A stretch of 64,000 nt of DNA. Source: Lophius americanus (lineage: Eukaryota; Chordata; Actinopteri; Lophiiformes; Lophiidae). Location of the stretch: positions 2,296,501 to 2,360,500 of the forward strand of contig JBBDHG010000097.1 in NCBI GenBank assembly GCA_037951165.1, written 5' to 3'. The notes beneath the pieces were generated by a model that made no database searches, had not been told where the DNA came from, and worked only from the letters and a program-made list of their open reading frames with translations. The translations under genes were made by a program, and so were the position numbers. Shown here one piece after another: positions 21,501-32,575 of this stretch (within the stretch, counting starts at the first letter, position 1; every line of letters starts with the position of its first letter).

Positions 21501-23159
21501 AGTGGCATGCAGCAGTTATTGATGCAAACAGTTACACCTGTGTTTGACAGGTCACTGAAACCTCTGCTGTGGGAAACGCTGAGTCAAATTATGCTCCACT
21601 TCACATCAGAACAAACCAGAAGATTTATTTCTCATTCAGGCAAATGCTCACTTACACTTTGTGTACAATTTAACAGATCACTTACATGATATTTTGAGTT
21701 TATTATTGAGGCGGCAGTGTTTCAAATACTCTCAGATGAGGGACGTGTACAAGACTGAAATATTTTAAACTACGAGGGTTCGAGAGTAAGAGATAAAAAC
21801 ATGTTTGCTCAGAGTTACCGTGATATCTATTGTTTACACTCAGCGCCGCTGCCGCCACATCTCAGTCATAAGACGGGTCGGTCTTTGTGGAAGGGAGTGG
21901 TCCCTGCTTATCATCAGGGCAGAGGAGCTTCTATATTGATCCACACACAGATGGAAGCCTGCTGGAGTGCATAACCACAACTCAATAATAGAGAGGAGTG
22001 CCTGTGTGTGTGTCTGTGTGTGTGTGTGTGTGCCAAAGAAAAGGGTCTGATGGCGATCAATACTAATGATATATTAATGCTTTTAGTGCAAGCTCATCAT
22101 TCATCAGTAAATATCTTTCAGCTGAACACTTGGAGGAGTGTGTGTGCATGTGTGTTAATGTTTATTTTTTTGTAATTGAATCTTAGTGTTTTATCATCTT
22201 TAGTCAACATTACCCAGTTTCCTTTAGTCTCTGTTGTCTAAAAGTCTTGCCATATCTGTTGTATTTTATTAAAAAAAAAAAAAAATTACTTGAAAAGTCA
22301 ATGAAAAATGTAAAAATTTTATTTAAATTGTAAGACATGAGGTAATTATTATAACTTCAGTTATATATTCAAAACAAACCAATTTTTATGTCATTTTACA
22401 ATTAGCTATATATCAGATTTATCAAAACATCTGATTAAAAACTGGTTGAATGATTCAGAACGCAGGAAGTGTCGTGTCCGGATGATGCAAAACCGGTTCT
22501 GATGTCATCTCTAATTGGAAACACAGCAAGAACTGCTTTACAGCCCAAAACCTCTAATCAATGTCTCTACCAGATCAAACTGTGACACTCTGAGCTCCAG
22601 CTATCCTGAGGAAAACTTCAGAGGGAACCAGCAATGAGATGGTTCCACTGGTCTGTTACCCCAGTTCCCAGGTAGGATGAGAGATTTATGACATCATCAG
22701 AACATCTGTGGCCGTCACCAGGGTTTCATCTGGCTTTGCCGACCAGGCATAGAACAGCATTTTTAAGCTCCTGTCATATTAGCGGCAAACGAAATACCAA
22801 AATTAAGGATTTCTTTAAAGTCCTGTTTTTTGAATCAACATTCTAGTCCTTCTTCTTGTCAACAGAACTGCATGTTGATTTTTTTGTATGCGCCGGAGAG
22901 AAGAGCAATGAAGGTCAGTCGCAGCGAGACAGAATACATATGAGTGAATGAAAGGGAAGAAGGGGGAACGGTGAGGATGCAGAAGTAGAGGTGAAGAAAG
23001 TGCAGAAGTTTAAGAGTTTGAGGTCCTTCTCATTGGACCACTCACTCCAAGTGAGTGATCCAATGTAGGGACCCTTCAGCACAGGGCAGTCATCTTTCGC
23101 CCAACGAGATGAAAATATTTGCCCAGCAGCAACTTAACTATTTTACTTCTTCTTTGTTA

Positions 23160-23410
23160 TGCTTATATTTCCTGGTTGTCTTGTTGCCATTTCAACCTAA
23201 AAACATGAAAAGTCCTTCCTAGAGTCAGTCGACAGCTTTTCCGTTCTAGGCTACTGTACAAACACGGCGGCCTTAATGGAAGAAGACCCACTCCCTCTGG
23301 AGAGGACTCGGTCTGTGCCAACGTAAAAAAATACAAATAAAAAAAGATTTTCGGTTGAAACATACACTAACAAAAACATACTTTAGAAGAAATTTTACAT
23401 ACTGCATATT
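23160..23410 (+). repeat. Dispersed repeat, copy 2 (see 10780-11130)
   Basis: The blocks AACATGAAAAGTCCTTCCT, CCGTTCTAGGCTACTGTAC, GGAAGAAGACCCACTCCCT and CCAACGTAAAAAAATAC occur in the same order as in the copy at 10.8 kb. Confidence 0.55.
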
Positions 23411-24711
23411 TAGGTTAGAGGAAGACGCCAGGAAATGAATACTCTGATTTCCCTCAAATTAAAGTAGAATGTGTGTGTGCGTGCGTGTGTGTGTATATCG
23501 TTTTTCATGATTCATTGCCTCTCCATCTATCATCCTGACAGCTGCCTTCTGACCTTGAATGACTGGAGAATCATTGCTTCTGGATGACAAATGATGGACC
23601 TGCCATAACGACAGAGCCAAAAGAATTGAAGGGGAAAAAGCTTCATATTCCGTTAGCACAGCAGAGAAAAAAAAGATCTCTCTTCCTTCTGCTGAGCTTT
23701 ACTCAATACTTCAATAAACCAATATAAGAATTGGTTTTGAAACCAGAGTCAGATTTAATCTAATCTTTATTGGTCATACATATAGCTCTGTTGAATAATA
23801 CAGATAATAATGAGACGTTTATGGTCACAGATATTTTTACAGATTGAGATTTCGGGTTTAGAACCTGGAACTGTAAAAATATTAGCCGATGGGGAACTTG
23901 GGTTCCCTCACACACTTAAGGAGAAACCTCATACTACATAGTTAGAAAAGAACGGGTCATCACACACGGCAGGGTTTCTAAGAGAGGCTTGTGGGGGCGG
24001 TGAATGTTTAACATGCAAATATTTTGCAAATGACTTAACTGTTAAGTCATTATGAGCAAGGCTGCACAATTTCCCCCCGCAATTACTGTATATGTAAATG
24101 ATGGAGGAATATTGAATTTTAAAATGTGTGCTTGCTCTATTGATCGCTCTGATGAAAAACAAATCAAAGTCTCCCCGAACCTTTGGCTGATGAGTCACAG
24201 CTGCTCCCTACAGCGCTGCTCATGCATGCAAATTATTCTATTAAAATAGCATCAGTGATATCAAACAGATACAGAAGAGGGTGAAGCTTGTTCCTAGAAG
24301 CAGATATTCAGCGGTGATTTCAAAGTATTACAGTTTCAGGGTGAGTGCTGTTAATAAAAACACAACTTCTATTCTAAGAGAGCTTTTTGAGTTGAAACCT
24401 TGTTAAAAAGCAACAAAACCAAGTATTTCAACAAGTAGAAAAACATTCAAACAAGGACTGAATGAGCCTCAAGGACCGTCAATGAGGTCTTACATCATAA
24501 CAGTGACGCTGTAAACACGGGCTGCAATGTGATTCAAGAAATACAATTAAATAAAAACACTGAATAATATACAATTTTAGGACAATTACTGTCGCAATAG
24601 TCGCGGGTCTGTCGCAGTCAGAAAAGTTTGATTGAAGACTTAAAAGCGGCAACAATTCAAATAAAGATGTGTGTGAGTACATGCTCCTGTATGTGTCTGT
24701 GTGTATATATA

Positions 24712-24960
24712 TACAGTGGTACCTCCGTTTATGAGCTTAATTGGTTCCAAGACCTTACTCGCAAACCAAACTCCTAAACCGAAACAAATTTTCTCATTCA
24801 AATGAATGGAAATCCCATTACCTTGTTCCATATTCCAAAAATCTTCATATGAAAATAATTTTTATTCATTTAAAATTAACAAATTGTGATGGTGTACGGG
24901 ACCAGTGGCTGGATAATGGACCAAGGAGGGGTGTAGAGGCGGAGATCTAGTCCGTCTTGT
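24712..24960 (+). mobile_element. DNA-transposon-like repeat (CAGTGGTACCTCC end)
   Basis: It opens CAGTGGTACCTCCGTTTATG after a short (TA)n and continues AGCTTAATTGGTTCCAAGAC, TCATTCAAATGAATGGAAAT. This is a recurrent fish MITE-like start. The right end was not found. Confidence 0.45.
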
Positions 24961-25489
24961 CTGATCTCACAGAAGATTTACTGTAGCACAGATTAATGAA
25001 AAAAAAATAAAATAGGAATTTTCCGTTCAAAACCCACAGTGACATCACGGACTTCCAGTATGTACGCACATATTAAGCATGTGGTTATGATATTATGGCT
25101 GATAAGCATATATGGATGTCATATCATTTATACACATATCATGTTGTACATAGAAATTTAGTTGTATGTACACAACAATAATATACTGCAGCATCTGGAA
25201 TATCTGGTGCCAGTTAGTGAGGTTGGCACGACTTTTAAATTAAGAGAAATATCATTAATTGTTTTTAAACAGCAAGCATGGAAAATGCATTCAGTACTAC
25301 CGCACACTTCACTTTAGTGACGTACGGTAATAGAGGAAAATTATTCTTAACTTAATAATATGCCAAAAAAAAAAGAGAGATCAGAAATTACTGAATGTTT
25401 TTTCGACAGAAGAATATAACTGGACCTTTTAATAAGATGCGAGTAGATGGAGACAACTAGTTCAGACACTACCTGGAGAGAGAGAATGA

Positions 25490-25529
25490 GAGAGAGACAG
25501 TAGTCAGTGAGTGAGTGAGTGAGTGAGAG

Positions 25530-25570
<41 letters not shown>
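25490..25570. repeat. (GAGT)n(GA)n microsatellite
   Basis: A GTGA-type run at about 25506-25527 is followed by (GA)n to 25568. Confidence 0.9.
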
Positions 25571-25571
<1 letters not shown>

Positions 25572-25607
25572 GTGACTCATCAGGATTGCACTGTTCCACT
25601 GTTCCTC

Positions 25608-25775
25608 AACACTAACACCGATCAGCCATAACATTATAACCACCTGCCTCACATGATCACGGTCCTCCCTATGGCACTATTGTCAAAAACAGCTCCAACC
25701 CATCAAGGCATGGATTGAGCCTGAAGGTGTGCTGTGGTATCTGGCACAAGGACATTAACAGCTGAACCTTTAAAG
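25608..25775 (+). mobile_element. Non-autonomous repeat (ACCGATCAGCCATAACATTA family)
   Basis: It begins ACACCGATCAGCCATAACAT, ATAACCACCTGCC, then AAGGCATGGATTGAGCCTGA and AAGGTGTGCTGTGGTATCTG. This is a very common fish element. Its tips recur at 41262-41345 and, inverted, at 53190-53240. Confidence 0.6.
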
Positions 25776-27174
25776 GTGCAGTCTGTAAAATTTAGTGTCC
25801 TCGCTCGATGGCTTCCAATGTCACATTGATGATGTCTGGCATCCTGCCAGTGGTGAGGTCACTGTTAATATATATTCAGAGATTGTATCTAGATACTTTT
25901 TTTAAGAACTATAGTTCTTAGCTTAGATCAAGATAATTCATGTCAGTTTTGGCTCACTGAGGTACGTCGTTTTATTTTATTACCAACATTACACTACCAA
26001 TGGTCTTTGGTAAACATTTACTTCAATGACAGCATTTAGTCAGGTCCCCTTGGATGGATTTCTAAGCTGAATGGAAATAAATTGTATTTGTGCATATACA
26101 CAAATCCCACTGATGGAAGTTATAGCGTATGAACCTTCATATACATTTAAAAGAATACAAAGGAAGTCTCATCATTCAATAAAATTGTGAGGTGTGTTCA
26201 AGTAAAGAAAGAGAGGGGTGGAAGAAGAAGATAATTGAAAGCATATTTTGTTTGTCAGTGATGTTTTTCACAGGGTGAGAGTTTTTAGTGATGGCACTCC
26301 TATTGATTCAACAGAAAACACAAGGTTGTATTTTTCTGGGAGTGCCTCAGGGAAGAAGCATGAGATCAGTCAGATGAAAGACGACCTTCAGTATACATGT
26401 CTTCCTTCCTGTTCTCAAAATCCGTGCCCCTCACCCCTTCCTGTCCTTCTCGTGTGCAGAGTCTATTCTCTCACCCTAGGACCATGTGCTGCAAAGATGT
26501 GCTGGGTGTTGATGAGAGTATGAGTGTGTGTGTGTATATGTGTGTGTGTGACTGTTCAAACGGCATGAAATAGTCACATCCTGCTGTTCATGTCCATCAC
26601 AAGTATTAAACAAGCATTGACATTTTCTATAGTCACAAAATACATTAGAGGGGCCTGAATATGAAAACACACACCCACCCCCCCCACACCCACACCCACA
26701 CACACACACAGAAAGACACAGATTTAAAAACGAGAGTCTTTCTCTTTCTATGCCTAGAGTTGAGGGTCTAGTATGGGATGTGATGGAGGTAGAGGGGACG
26801 ACCAACACATTGAAATGAAGTTTCTGTGGAATCTACCAAAACTAAGTTTGTTAAAAAATCCTAACATTAAAAGGCATAACTACTTACAGGGTTAGAGTAT
26901 GTGTATTAAGTCTACGACACATACCCCGAACAAGATGACCAATCTTTACAGTCACCTAAAACAACATGTTTCCATGAAAACCATTCAAAATAAAAATAGT
27001 CTTAAATTCAAATTCTCAAAAGAAAAGCACAAAGACTTATATAATGGTTCATAAAGTTTGGTTGAGCATGACTGTGTAGCTTGCAAAAGCAAAGATTACT
27101 ATTATTGAAGCTGATCTTAAAAATCCTGTTTGGATGATAATCTGGGTCGCAACCGTTCTTTTTTGTGAAATCAG

Positions 27175-27310
27175 TTGGTGTTCCGAATATTCAATTGTCA
27201 TCGGTTTTATGCCCTTCCTGACTCAACCATCCCCGTTTATCCGGGCTTGGGACTGGCACTAAAGGTACACTGGCATGTGACCAGTTCATGGGGGATTGTA
27301 TACATCGGAA
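27175..27310 (+). repeat. Dispersed repeat (TGCCCTTCCTGACnCAACC family)
   Basis: TATGCCCTTCCTGACTCAAC, CCCGTTTATCCGGGCTTGGG and ACTGGCACTAAAGGTACACT follow the order of a common teleost dispersed repeat. The ends are not defined. Confidence 0.45.
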
Positions 27311-28339
27311 CAACAAGTAGTCAAATTTGTGGAAAAAAATCTCTCCAGAGGCAGGTCCGTATTTATTACGGTTAATAAAAGTGTGAAATCTGGTTGAGCT
27401 AGAGTGTGTGGTGTCTAAAGGATTAGAGCGAGACAGATGGAAATTCTAGTATCCCCGTATCATCTTTATGTCAGGGAGGGAAAAACAAACACACACAAAC
27501 ACACAGAACGAGGCAGAGCACAGAAAGCACAGACATCCATGAGCAGGAGGACGCACACACAAATGCACACGCACACTGGGCGGGGTGGTTTAGTGCATGA
27601 CAGTGGGATAGTTGATGAGAGTTGAAAGACACAGACCCTGTTCGTTTGTGCTGGTTGGCTGTCTGTCTGTCTGTGTCATCAGTCCCAGATTTTAGAAACC
27701 ACAGGGTCCTAAAAAAAATAAAACAATTTGGGTTCATTCAAAGGGCATCGACTTAGAACGGGTGCCGATGGTCCCACCAAAGCCTTGCTGCGAAAGTGAG
27801 TTTATCACCAGTAATGGATTTCAAAATTCAAACTGACAGCGTGTAAAATGGTAACATCTCAGCAACACATCTTTGTACACGATCATAATTCAATATATTA
27901 AATGCAGCTTCAGAAAAGATATCAAGCCAAATTTAAAGTTGTGGAGTTGTTTTGATTCTGTGATCTCTGGTGAAAATGAACTTTCCCCTGCAAGGCTTTT
28001 GGGACGACTGACAAAACTGAACCAGTTCAGTAATATCAAATCAAATCTGCTATTATTAAAGGACATTTCATCGTACTGATCATGCACTAAACGTAATATT
28101 AAAGATTAAACTGTAAGGTAAATAAAAATGTTTTAAATAAAAGCATCATTAAAACACACAACCACATAAACCTAAGTCGGCCAAAACGTAGGAGCAAAGA
28201 GAGTTTATTGGAAATAGCTTTAAATAAAGGCCTGTTTACTATTACACCAACCTATGCTGATTTAACAAAACAAAAGTTTTGAATTATTAATCAACGTATA
28301 TACAAATTACATTTATTATTATTTTTTCAACAGTAAGAC

Positions 28340-28870
28340 CAAACGGTAGTGCATCACTGCCAAATATCACTGTTAAAATGGAATGTTTTTATATTATAAC
28401 GTGATATTTTTCACATTTTAACATGATATATTGTTTATTATATAATGTTGTATTTTTCGAGTCACAACAAAAATACAAAATTCGATCACATTATACTATT
28501 TCACATTAAAATGTACAAAAATCAAATTATATCATGAAAAATATCCTATTAAATCTTCAAAAATATCACATTAAATGTGAAAAATATGAAATTAAAATCT
28601 GATAAATATACCATTATAACTTGAAAAGTATATGAAAAATATCGCATTATATCATGAAATTATCAAAATAGAAAATATGAAACATATCACATTAAAATGT
28701 AAACTATATCACATTATATCATGATAAATACATTAAAATATGACAGATATCACAATAAAATATGTTCAATATAATCAATAAAGAATTATGCATGAGAAAT
28801 ATTATAACAATAAAAAAATGATCAAATAATGTGATAAATACCAATTTAAACTGTACAAAAATCTGACCTT
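28340..28870. repeat. Very AT-rich degenerate minisatellite
   Basis: Roughly 500 bp are built from variants of ATATCACATTAAAATGT and ATCATGA/AAAATAT blocks about 20-28 bp apart, with few G or C bases. The unit is too diverged to give a fixed copy number. Confidence 0.6.
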
Positions 28871-29548
28871 ACAATGTGATACTGATTCTTTTTCTCTGAC
28901 AGCATTGAGCTTCAGTACAATCATACATTCTAGATTCTATGAATTTATCAGTCTGAAAACATCATCTGCAAACTTCCGGTCGGGTAAGTCTAGCCTCGCA
29001 AAGCCAGCCCATAATTATACACGCAGCCCAATTACCTGCTGGAGTCTGTGTCTACTTTCAAACTGGAAAATAACATGTCATCTGTCCTAGATGAGCATCG
29101 CTGTCTGACAACTTATTTGCTGAATAATTCTGAAGCCAGAAAATTGGCGTGTGGTTTTTAAACCATCCATTACTTCTTATTTACAGTGATGACTTTAGAG
29201 AGGAGCTTAATAGCAGTGGAAAATCTGGTTTTCGCTGTCCTCCAGTGATGCTCAGATGTACTCAAGGTGTGTCCAGTGACTCATCGGTGCTCACAGGTGC
29301 CGTGAAGCACATTTCTGACAACACCTATTAATAAAGATGGCTGTTGCCAGAGGTGTCAACATGCTGGAACTCCCAGCTCGCAGGTTGTTGGGCCTCACAG
29401 ACTAGACTGTATCAGCAGGAGACATGACATTAGAGCGCTTTTACAGCTACTCTGTTTGGTACGGATCTTTCAGTTTGACCTGAACTACAATTAGAGCTGT
29501 AGAACCTCCCAGCAGAACAATGTCCACATCGAACCAGTTATATCTAAC

Positions 29549-29579
29549 CAACCCGAACCTCATCACGCGAGCCTCTCAC
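29549..29579 (-). promoter_or_regulatory. cbfb: Candidate alternative-donor extension of cbfb exon 5
   Basis: The first 31 nt of intron 5 have no stop in frame and are followed exactly by GTTAGA (GT at 29548-29547). Use of this second donor would add VRGSRDEVRV and shift exon 6 into another frame reading VQTTAGPQPWLKHGQH then stop. Mammalian CBFB has a 182-residue isoform whose tail begins VRVSQ, which fits a 31-nt donor extension. Use here is inferred. Confidence 0.4.
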
Positions 29580-29675
29580 CTCTAGATCCTCTCTGTGTGA
29601 TCGGTCTCTGTCTTCAAAGTCTCTGGTTCTGCGACGAACCTCTTCAAACGCTGCCTGGGCCAAAGCATCCTCATG
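29580..29675 (-). CDS. cbfb: Core-binding factor beta, exon 5
   Basis: The exon is 96 nt (32 codons), phase 0 at both ends. The minus strand reads HEDALAQAAFEEVRRRTRDF and EDRDRSHREDLE, against mammalian QEDALAQQAFEEARRRTREF and EDRDRSHREEME. This is the charged helix after the RUNX-binding core, beyond about residue 133. The donor is GAG|GTGAGA and the acceptor is GTGCAG. Because both ends are phase 0, skipping would remove exactly 32 residues without a frame change; a 155-residue mammalian isoform has that size. The acceptor has a TG repeat instead of a normal pyrimidine tract. Confidence 0.96.
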
Positions 29676-29678
29676 CTG

Positions 29679-29728
29679 CACACAGACACGCACACACGCA
29701 CACACACACACACACACACATACATACA
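29679..29728 (-). promoter_or_regulatory. cbfb: (TG)n tract as 3' splice-site tract of cbfb exon 5
   Basis: On the minus strand, TGTATG is followed by (TG) units, two GTGTGCG interruptions and CTGTGTGCAG joining exon 5. The repeat runs to within a few bases of the AG. UG repeats at this position are known targets of TDP-43 and CELF proteins, as at CFTR exon 9. Confidence 0.6.
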
Positions 29729-29851
29729 ATTACTTAATTAGTAATAACACCAACAATCCTACTACATCCACTTATAATAATGATAAGAAATGTTAGTTAG
29801 TAAGAGTCAGTACTCATAATAGGATTGTAATAATATAAGTAGTCATTATAA

Positions 29852-29853
29852 TG

Positions 29854-29887
<34 letters not shown>
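29852..29887. repeat. (ATA)n microsatellite in cbfb intron 4
   Basis: About 12 units of AAT lie in the middle of the 312-bp intron 4 (29676-29987). Confidence 0.95.
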
Positions 29888-29888
<1 letters not shown>

Positions 29889-29987
29889 GTGCAACACACA
29901 CATATATGGTAATAAAAAAAAGTATTTCAGTATGACTATGGCTGATGCATTTGTTTGCTGGAGTAAAGTAGGTGTATTTTGTGTCAC

Positions 29988-30104
29988 CTGCGCCCTCTCC
30001 TCGTCATACTCCAGGTATCCCATCCCATCCAGTCTCTGTAAATCTATCCAGCCTCTCCAGATCACACACACCCCGTTCAAGATCATAGGGGCCTTTAGAT
30101 AGAC
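29988..30104 (-). CDS. cbfb: Core-binding factor beta, exon 4
   Basis: The exon is 117 nt (39 codons), phase 0 at both ends. The minus strand reads VYLKAPMILNGVCVIWRGWI then DLQRLDGMGYLEYDEERAQ, differing from mammals only at a few sites (K to R after IW, C to Y, F to Y). It carries the LN pair equivalent to L103/N104, which contacts the RUNX Runt domain in known structures. The acceptor is CACCAG and the donor is CAG|GTGACA. The exon completes the beta-barrel core that stabilises RUNX on DNA. It lies only 312 bp upstream of exon 5 in the transcript. Confidence 0.97.
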
Positions 30105-30330
30105 CTGGTGGGAGACAGAGAGGGGGAGAAGGTGAGATTATTGCCAGAATGGAAGAAAATGGAAGCAGCAGTTAATGACAGGGCCGACTGGTTATTTAGA
30201 ATCCAGTCGGCCTGCATGTGTGCCGGGGTACCCAGAGAATCCATGCAAACAATGAGATAAGAAGTTCCCCGGTGATTTAAACCCTGAATGTTCTTGCTGG
30301 GAGGCAAATGTGCTCCATATTGTACACATA

Positions 30331-30388
30331 ACGCCATCAACCCTACCAAAACCCTACCATCGTAGGGTTTTGGTAGGGTTGATGGCGT
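30331..30388. other. Perfect 27-bp inverted repeat with 4-nt loop
   Basis: Arms 30331-30357 and 30362-30388 are exact reverse complements around the loop CATC. The left arm begins ACGCCATCAACCCTACC and the right arm begins GTAGGGTTTTGGTAGGG. Pairing stops outside the arms. It lies about 230 nt upstream of exon 4 in the cbfb pre-mRNA. Confidence 0.95.
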
Positions 30389-30397
30389 ATAAGACAA

Positions 30398-30570
30398 GCC
30401 TTTACCATAGTATGATTTGTGACGACTAAAGGCTTCACCATAATAAGATAAGTGACTGGAAATGGCTCCACCATAGTAGGACGTGTTGGCCAAAGCTTCT
30501 TCATATTATGACGTTTGATAATGCTTTACCATAGTAGGATGTTTGACTGATCAAGGCATAGTAGACACAT
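30398..30570 (-). repeat. Degenerate ~32-bp minisatellite next to the hairpin
   Basis: Five or six units share GGCTTnACCATAGTAGGA on the plus strand, starting near 30399, 30431, 30464, 30494, 30522 and 30554. The minus strand reads a repeating SYYG peptide, which is a product of the repeat and not a gene. Confidence 0.65.
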
Positions 30571-31214
30571 CAAAAGTTTAACTAGAAACTTCATTAGAGG
30601 CCAGTTTAGTAGAATTATTATTATTTTTATTTCATTAAAAAAAAAGAAAATTTAGTCGTTGAAGTAATTTTTTTTTTTTGAGTTCATCGAGATTTATCTT
30701 TTTTTATAGTGCCTTTTCAGTCCATAAAAGCCCTATAAGGTCAAAATTCAACAAAGATTGAATTTTTTATCTGAAAACTGTAAATGGCCCCTTAGGGTTC
30801 CTACTGAGCATGTGTGAAATCTGGCAGAAATTCATCCAGCTGGTTTTGAGCAGATGTGAATGGATTATTCGTTGGATGGACATGGGTGACTCTTCGGCCC
30901 CTCTGGCGGGGGAAAAAAACACTCGGTTCTTTCTCCCAGAAACAAAAAACACTGGATATCTGTTTCTCATGATGCCGAAATAAAAATATAGGCCAGTGGT
31001 AAATTATCCCCATGATGACCTGGAGTTCTACATAAACTGGTGATTGCGGAGTCAGGAAACGTCTGCAGTTTCTCTGGCATAATAAAAAGCTCTGTGTTTG
31101 AGAGACTTCCTCCCTCCGTCTGATCTGACTGCTGGGAAAGAAGAAAAACCACCAACTGCGTCAGAAGCTCTGCAGCACCATCACACACACGTGTGTTTAT
31201 ACAGTATATACGTG

Positions 31215-32320
31215 TATACCAGTGGTGGATCGAGTTCTCAGATACTTAGTACTCATTCTACACTGTGAAAGATACTTCACTATGAGTAAAAATCCTGCAT
31301 TCAGAACTTTAAAGAGTAAAATAATGAAGGTAATATCAGAAAAACCTTCTTAGCACTCATTAACGTGAGGCAGGTCATCCACTTTTACTCTCCACACACT
31401 TTCCCCATCTTTAGGCTGACTGAAAATGTTAGATATCAAAATCATTTTTCTACGTTCATTCAATTCATTTTTTTGTTCGTTTAACTAACACCAATTCTGA
31501 TCGCAACAATCCGATAAAATATTTATTTATCAGATAAATATTACAATTTATTTTTAGAATTGTAGATGAATGTAATGATGATTTAGATGCATGTTTTTCC
31601 TTGACCACCTGAGGACACAAAGGTGCCCTGCCTGAATCTGCTATGTGGCTCCCTCCTAGGCCCCTTACTCTTTAGCATATACATGCTGCCACTGGTTACT
31701 CATATTGTAAAAGGTTCAGTCACATTTTTAATAAGAAATAATGAGTAAAAATGTGCTCAACCAACCTGCTGGGTAGAAGGACATAAACTTATCAACATCC
31801 GACCTGGTCGTAACTTTCAAATATAAATTTCAAGATTTTAATTTAGGATTTTGGGACAGCATCTGTTTTCAGAGTGTGCCAAACAATTGAAAATAACTCC
31901 CTAAAACAGAAAAGCGTAAAAACAACACATTTAATAAATGTCAAGATTCAAGTGTTGTCCTTACATTATTACCAATAATGAAAGAATGAATGTTATGAGG
32001 AAAGATTTTCTTTAAACTCTGGATTGTTCATATATTATAGGATCTGTAGTTGAAATGACAATATTCGCCCTAAAATATGCAACCTTTCTGAAATTAAGGC
32101 TGATGATATTGTTATAGCTCAAATGATGGTAAATAAATAAATACTAATTATGAATAGATGAAAATGTTGGGAGTGATGATAAAGAGTTACAGTATCAAAG
32201 TAAAAGTACTCATTGTGCAGTAAAATGGTTCCTGGCAATGTTTTAATCCTGTTTAATCCTGATTAATATTCTTATTGCATTAATGTGGAGGTCTGTGTTG
32301 CTGCTGTAGATACATTTAAG
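31215..32320. repeat. MITE-like repeat blocks, interrupted by LINE RT fragment
   Basis: The blocks GAAAGATACTTCACTATGAG, TAAAAATCCTGCATTCAGAA (31270-31310) and AAAGTAAAAGTACTCATTGT, GCAGTAAAATGG (32195-32230) belong to the family at 42.4-43.3 kb. Between them lies a LINE fragment (31610-31760) and unassigned DNA. Confidence 0.45.
31610..31760 (+). pseudogene. L2-like LINE RT fragment
   Basis: CTAGGCCCCTTACTCTTTAG and ATATACATGCTGCCACTGG read as a degenerate GPLLFSIYMLPL, the RT segment just before the catalytic box. It is followed by AATAAGAAATA and AAAATGTGCTCAACCAA. The same pair of blocks occurs at 38750-38930. Confidence 0.55.
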
Positions 32321-32509
32321 GTTTTTCCTGAATTTTATCTGTTTATTTTAATTACATTTGTTTTTGTACCGAGACGTTTTTCACCGTGTTTTACCTGTTG
32401 TTCTTGATTTCAAAAAATAAAAAACGTGACATGTTTGTCAAGATTGTTTTCGTATTAAACGTATTAAAAAATACCAATTGAATAATAATTTTTAAAATGT
32501 TGACTTTTC

Positions 32510-32575
32510 ATAAGATAAGAATCAGAATCAGAAATACTTTCTTGATACCCGGGGGGAAATGGGTTGAAAGATCAG
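32510..32575 (+). repeat. SINE/LINE tail fragment (ACTTTnTTGATnCC...GGGAAAT)
   Basis: ATCAGAAATACTTTCTTGAT followed by ACCCGGGGGGAAATGGG resembles the antisense of the AATAAAG tails described at 1.9 and 17.4 kb. A similar short piece lies at 35025-35065 (ACATACTTTATTGATCCC, AAATGGGAAATTGG). Confidence 0.4.

Larger units (their letters stand above)
16123..29579 (-). other. cbfb: cbfb intron 5 (13,457 bp)
   Basis: Donor GTGAGAGGC at 29579, acceptor CTCCCCAG ending at 16123. It contains the repeats listed separately. The stretches 16641-17344, 17561-18402, 18464-19110, 21700-23150, 23411-24710, 25771-27170, 27311-28330 and 28871-29548 hold no exon-like sequence or recognisable repeat beyond short CA/GT runs (for example 18715-18755, 22010-22031, 26523-26550, 26670-26710) and a poly-A run at 22270-22285. 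Confidence 0.85.

Noticed and set aside
30331..30388. Telomere-like repeat (CCCTA units)
   Set aside because: Only two ACCCTAC units occur per arm and they are not in TTAGGG register; the feature is an inverted repeat, not an interstitial telomere.
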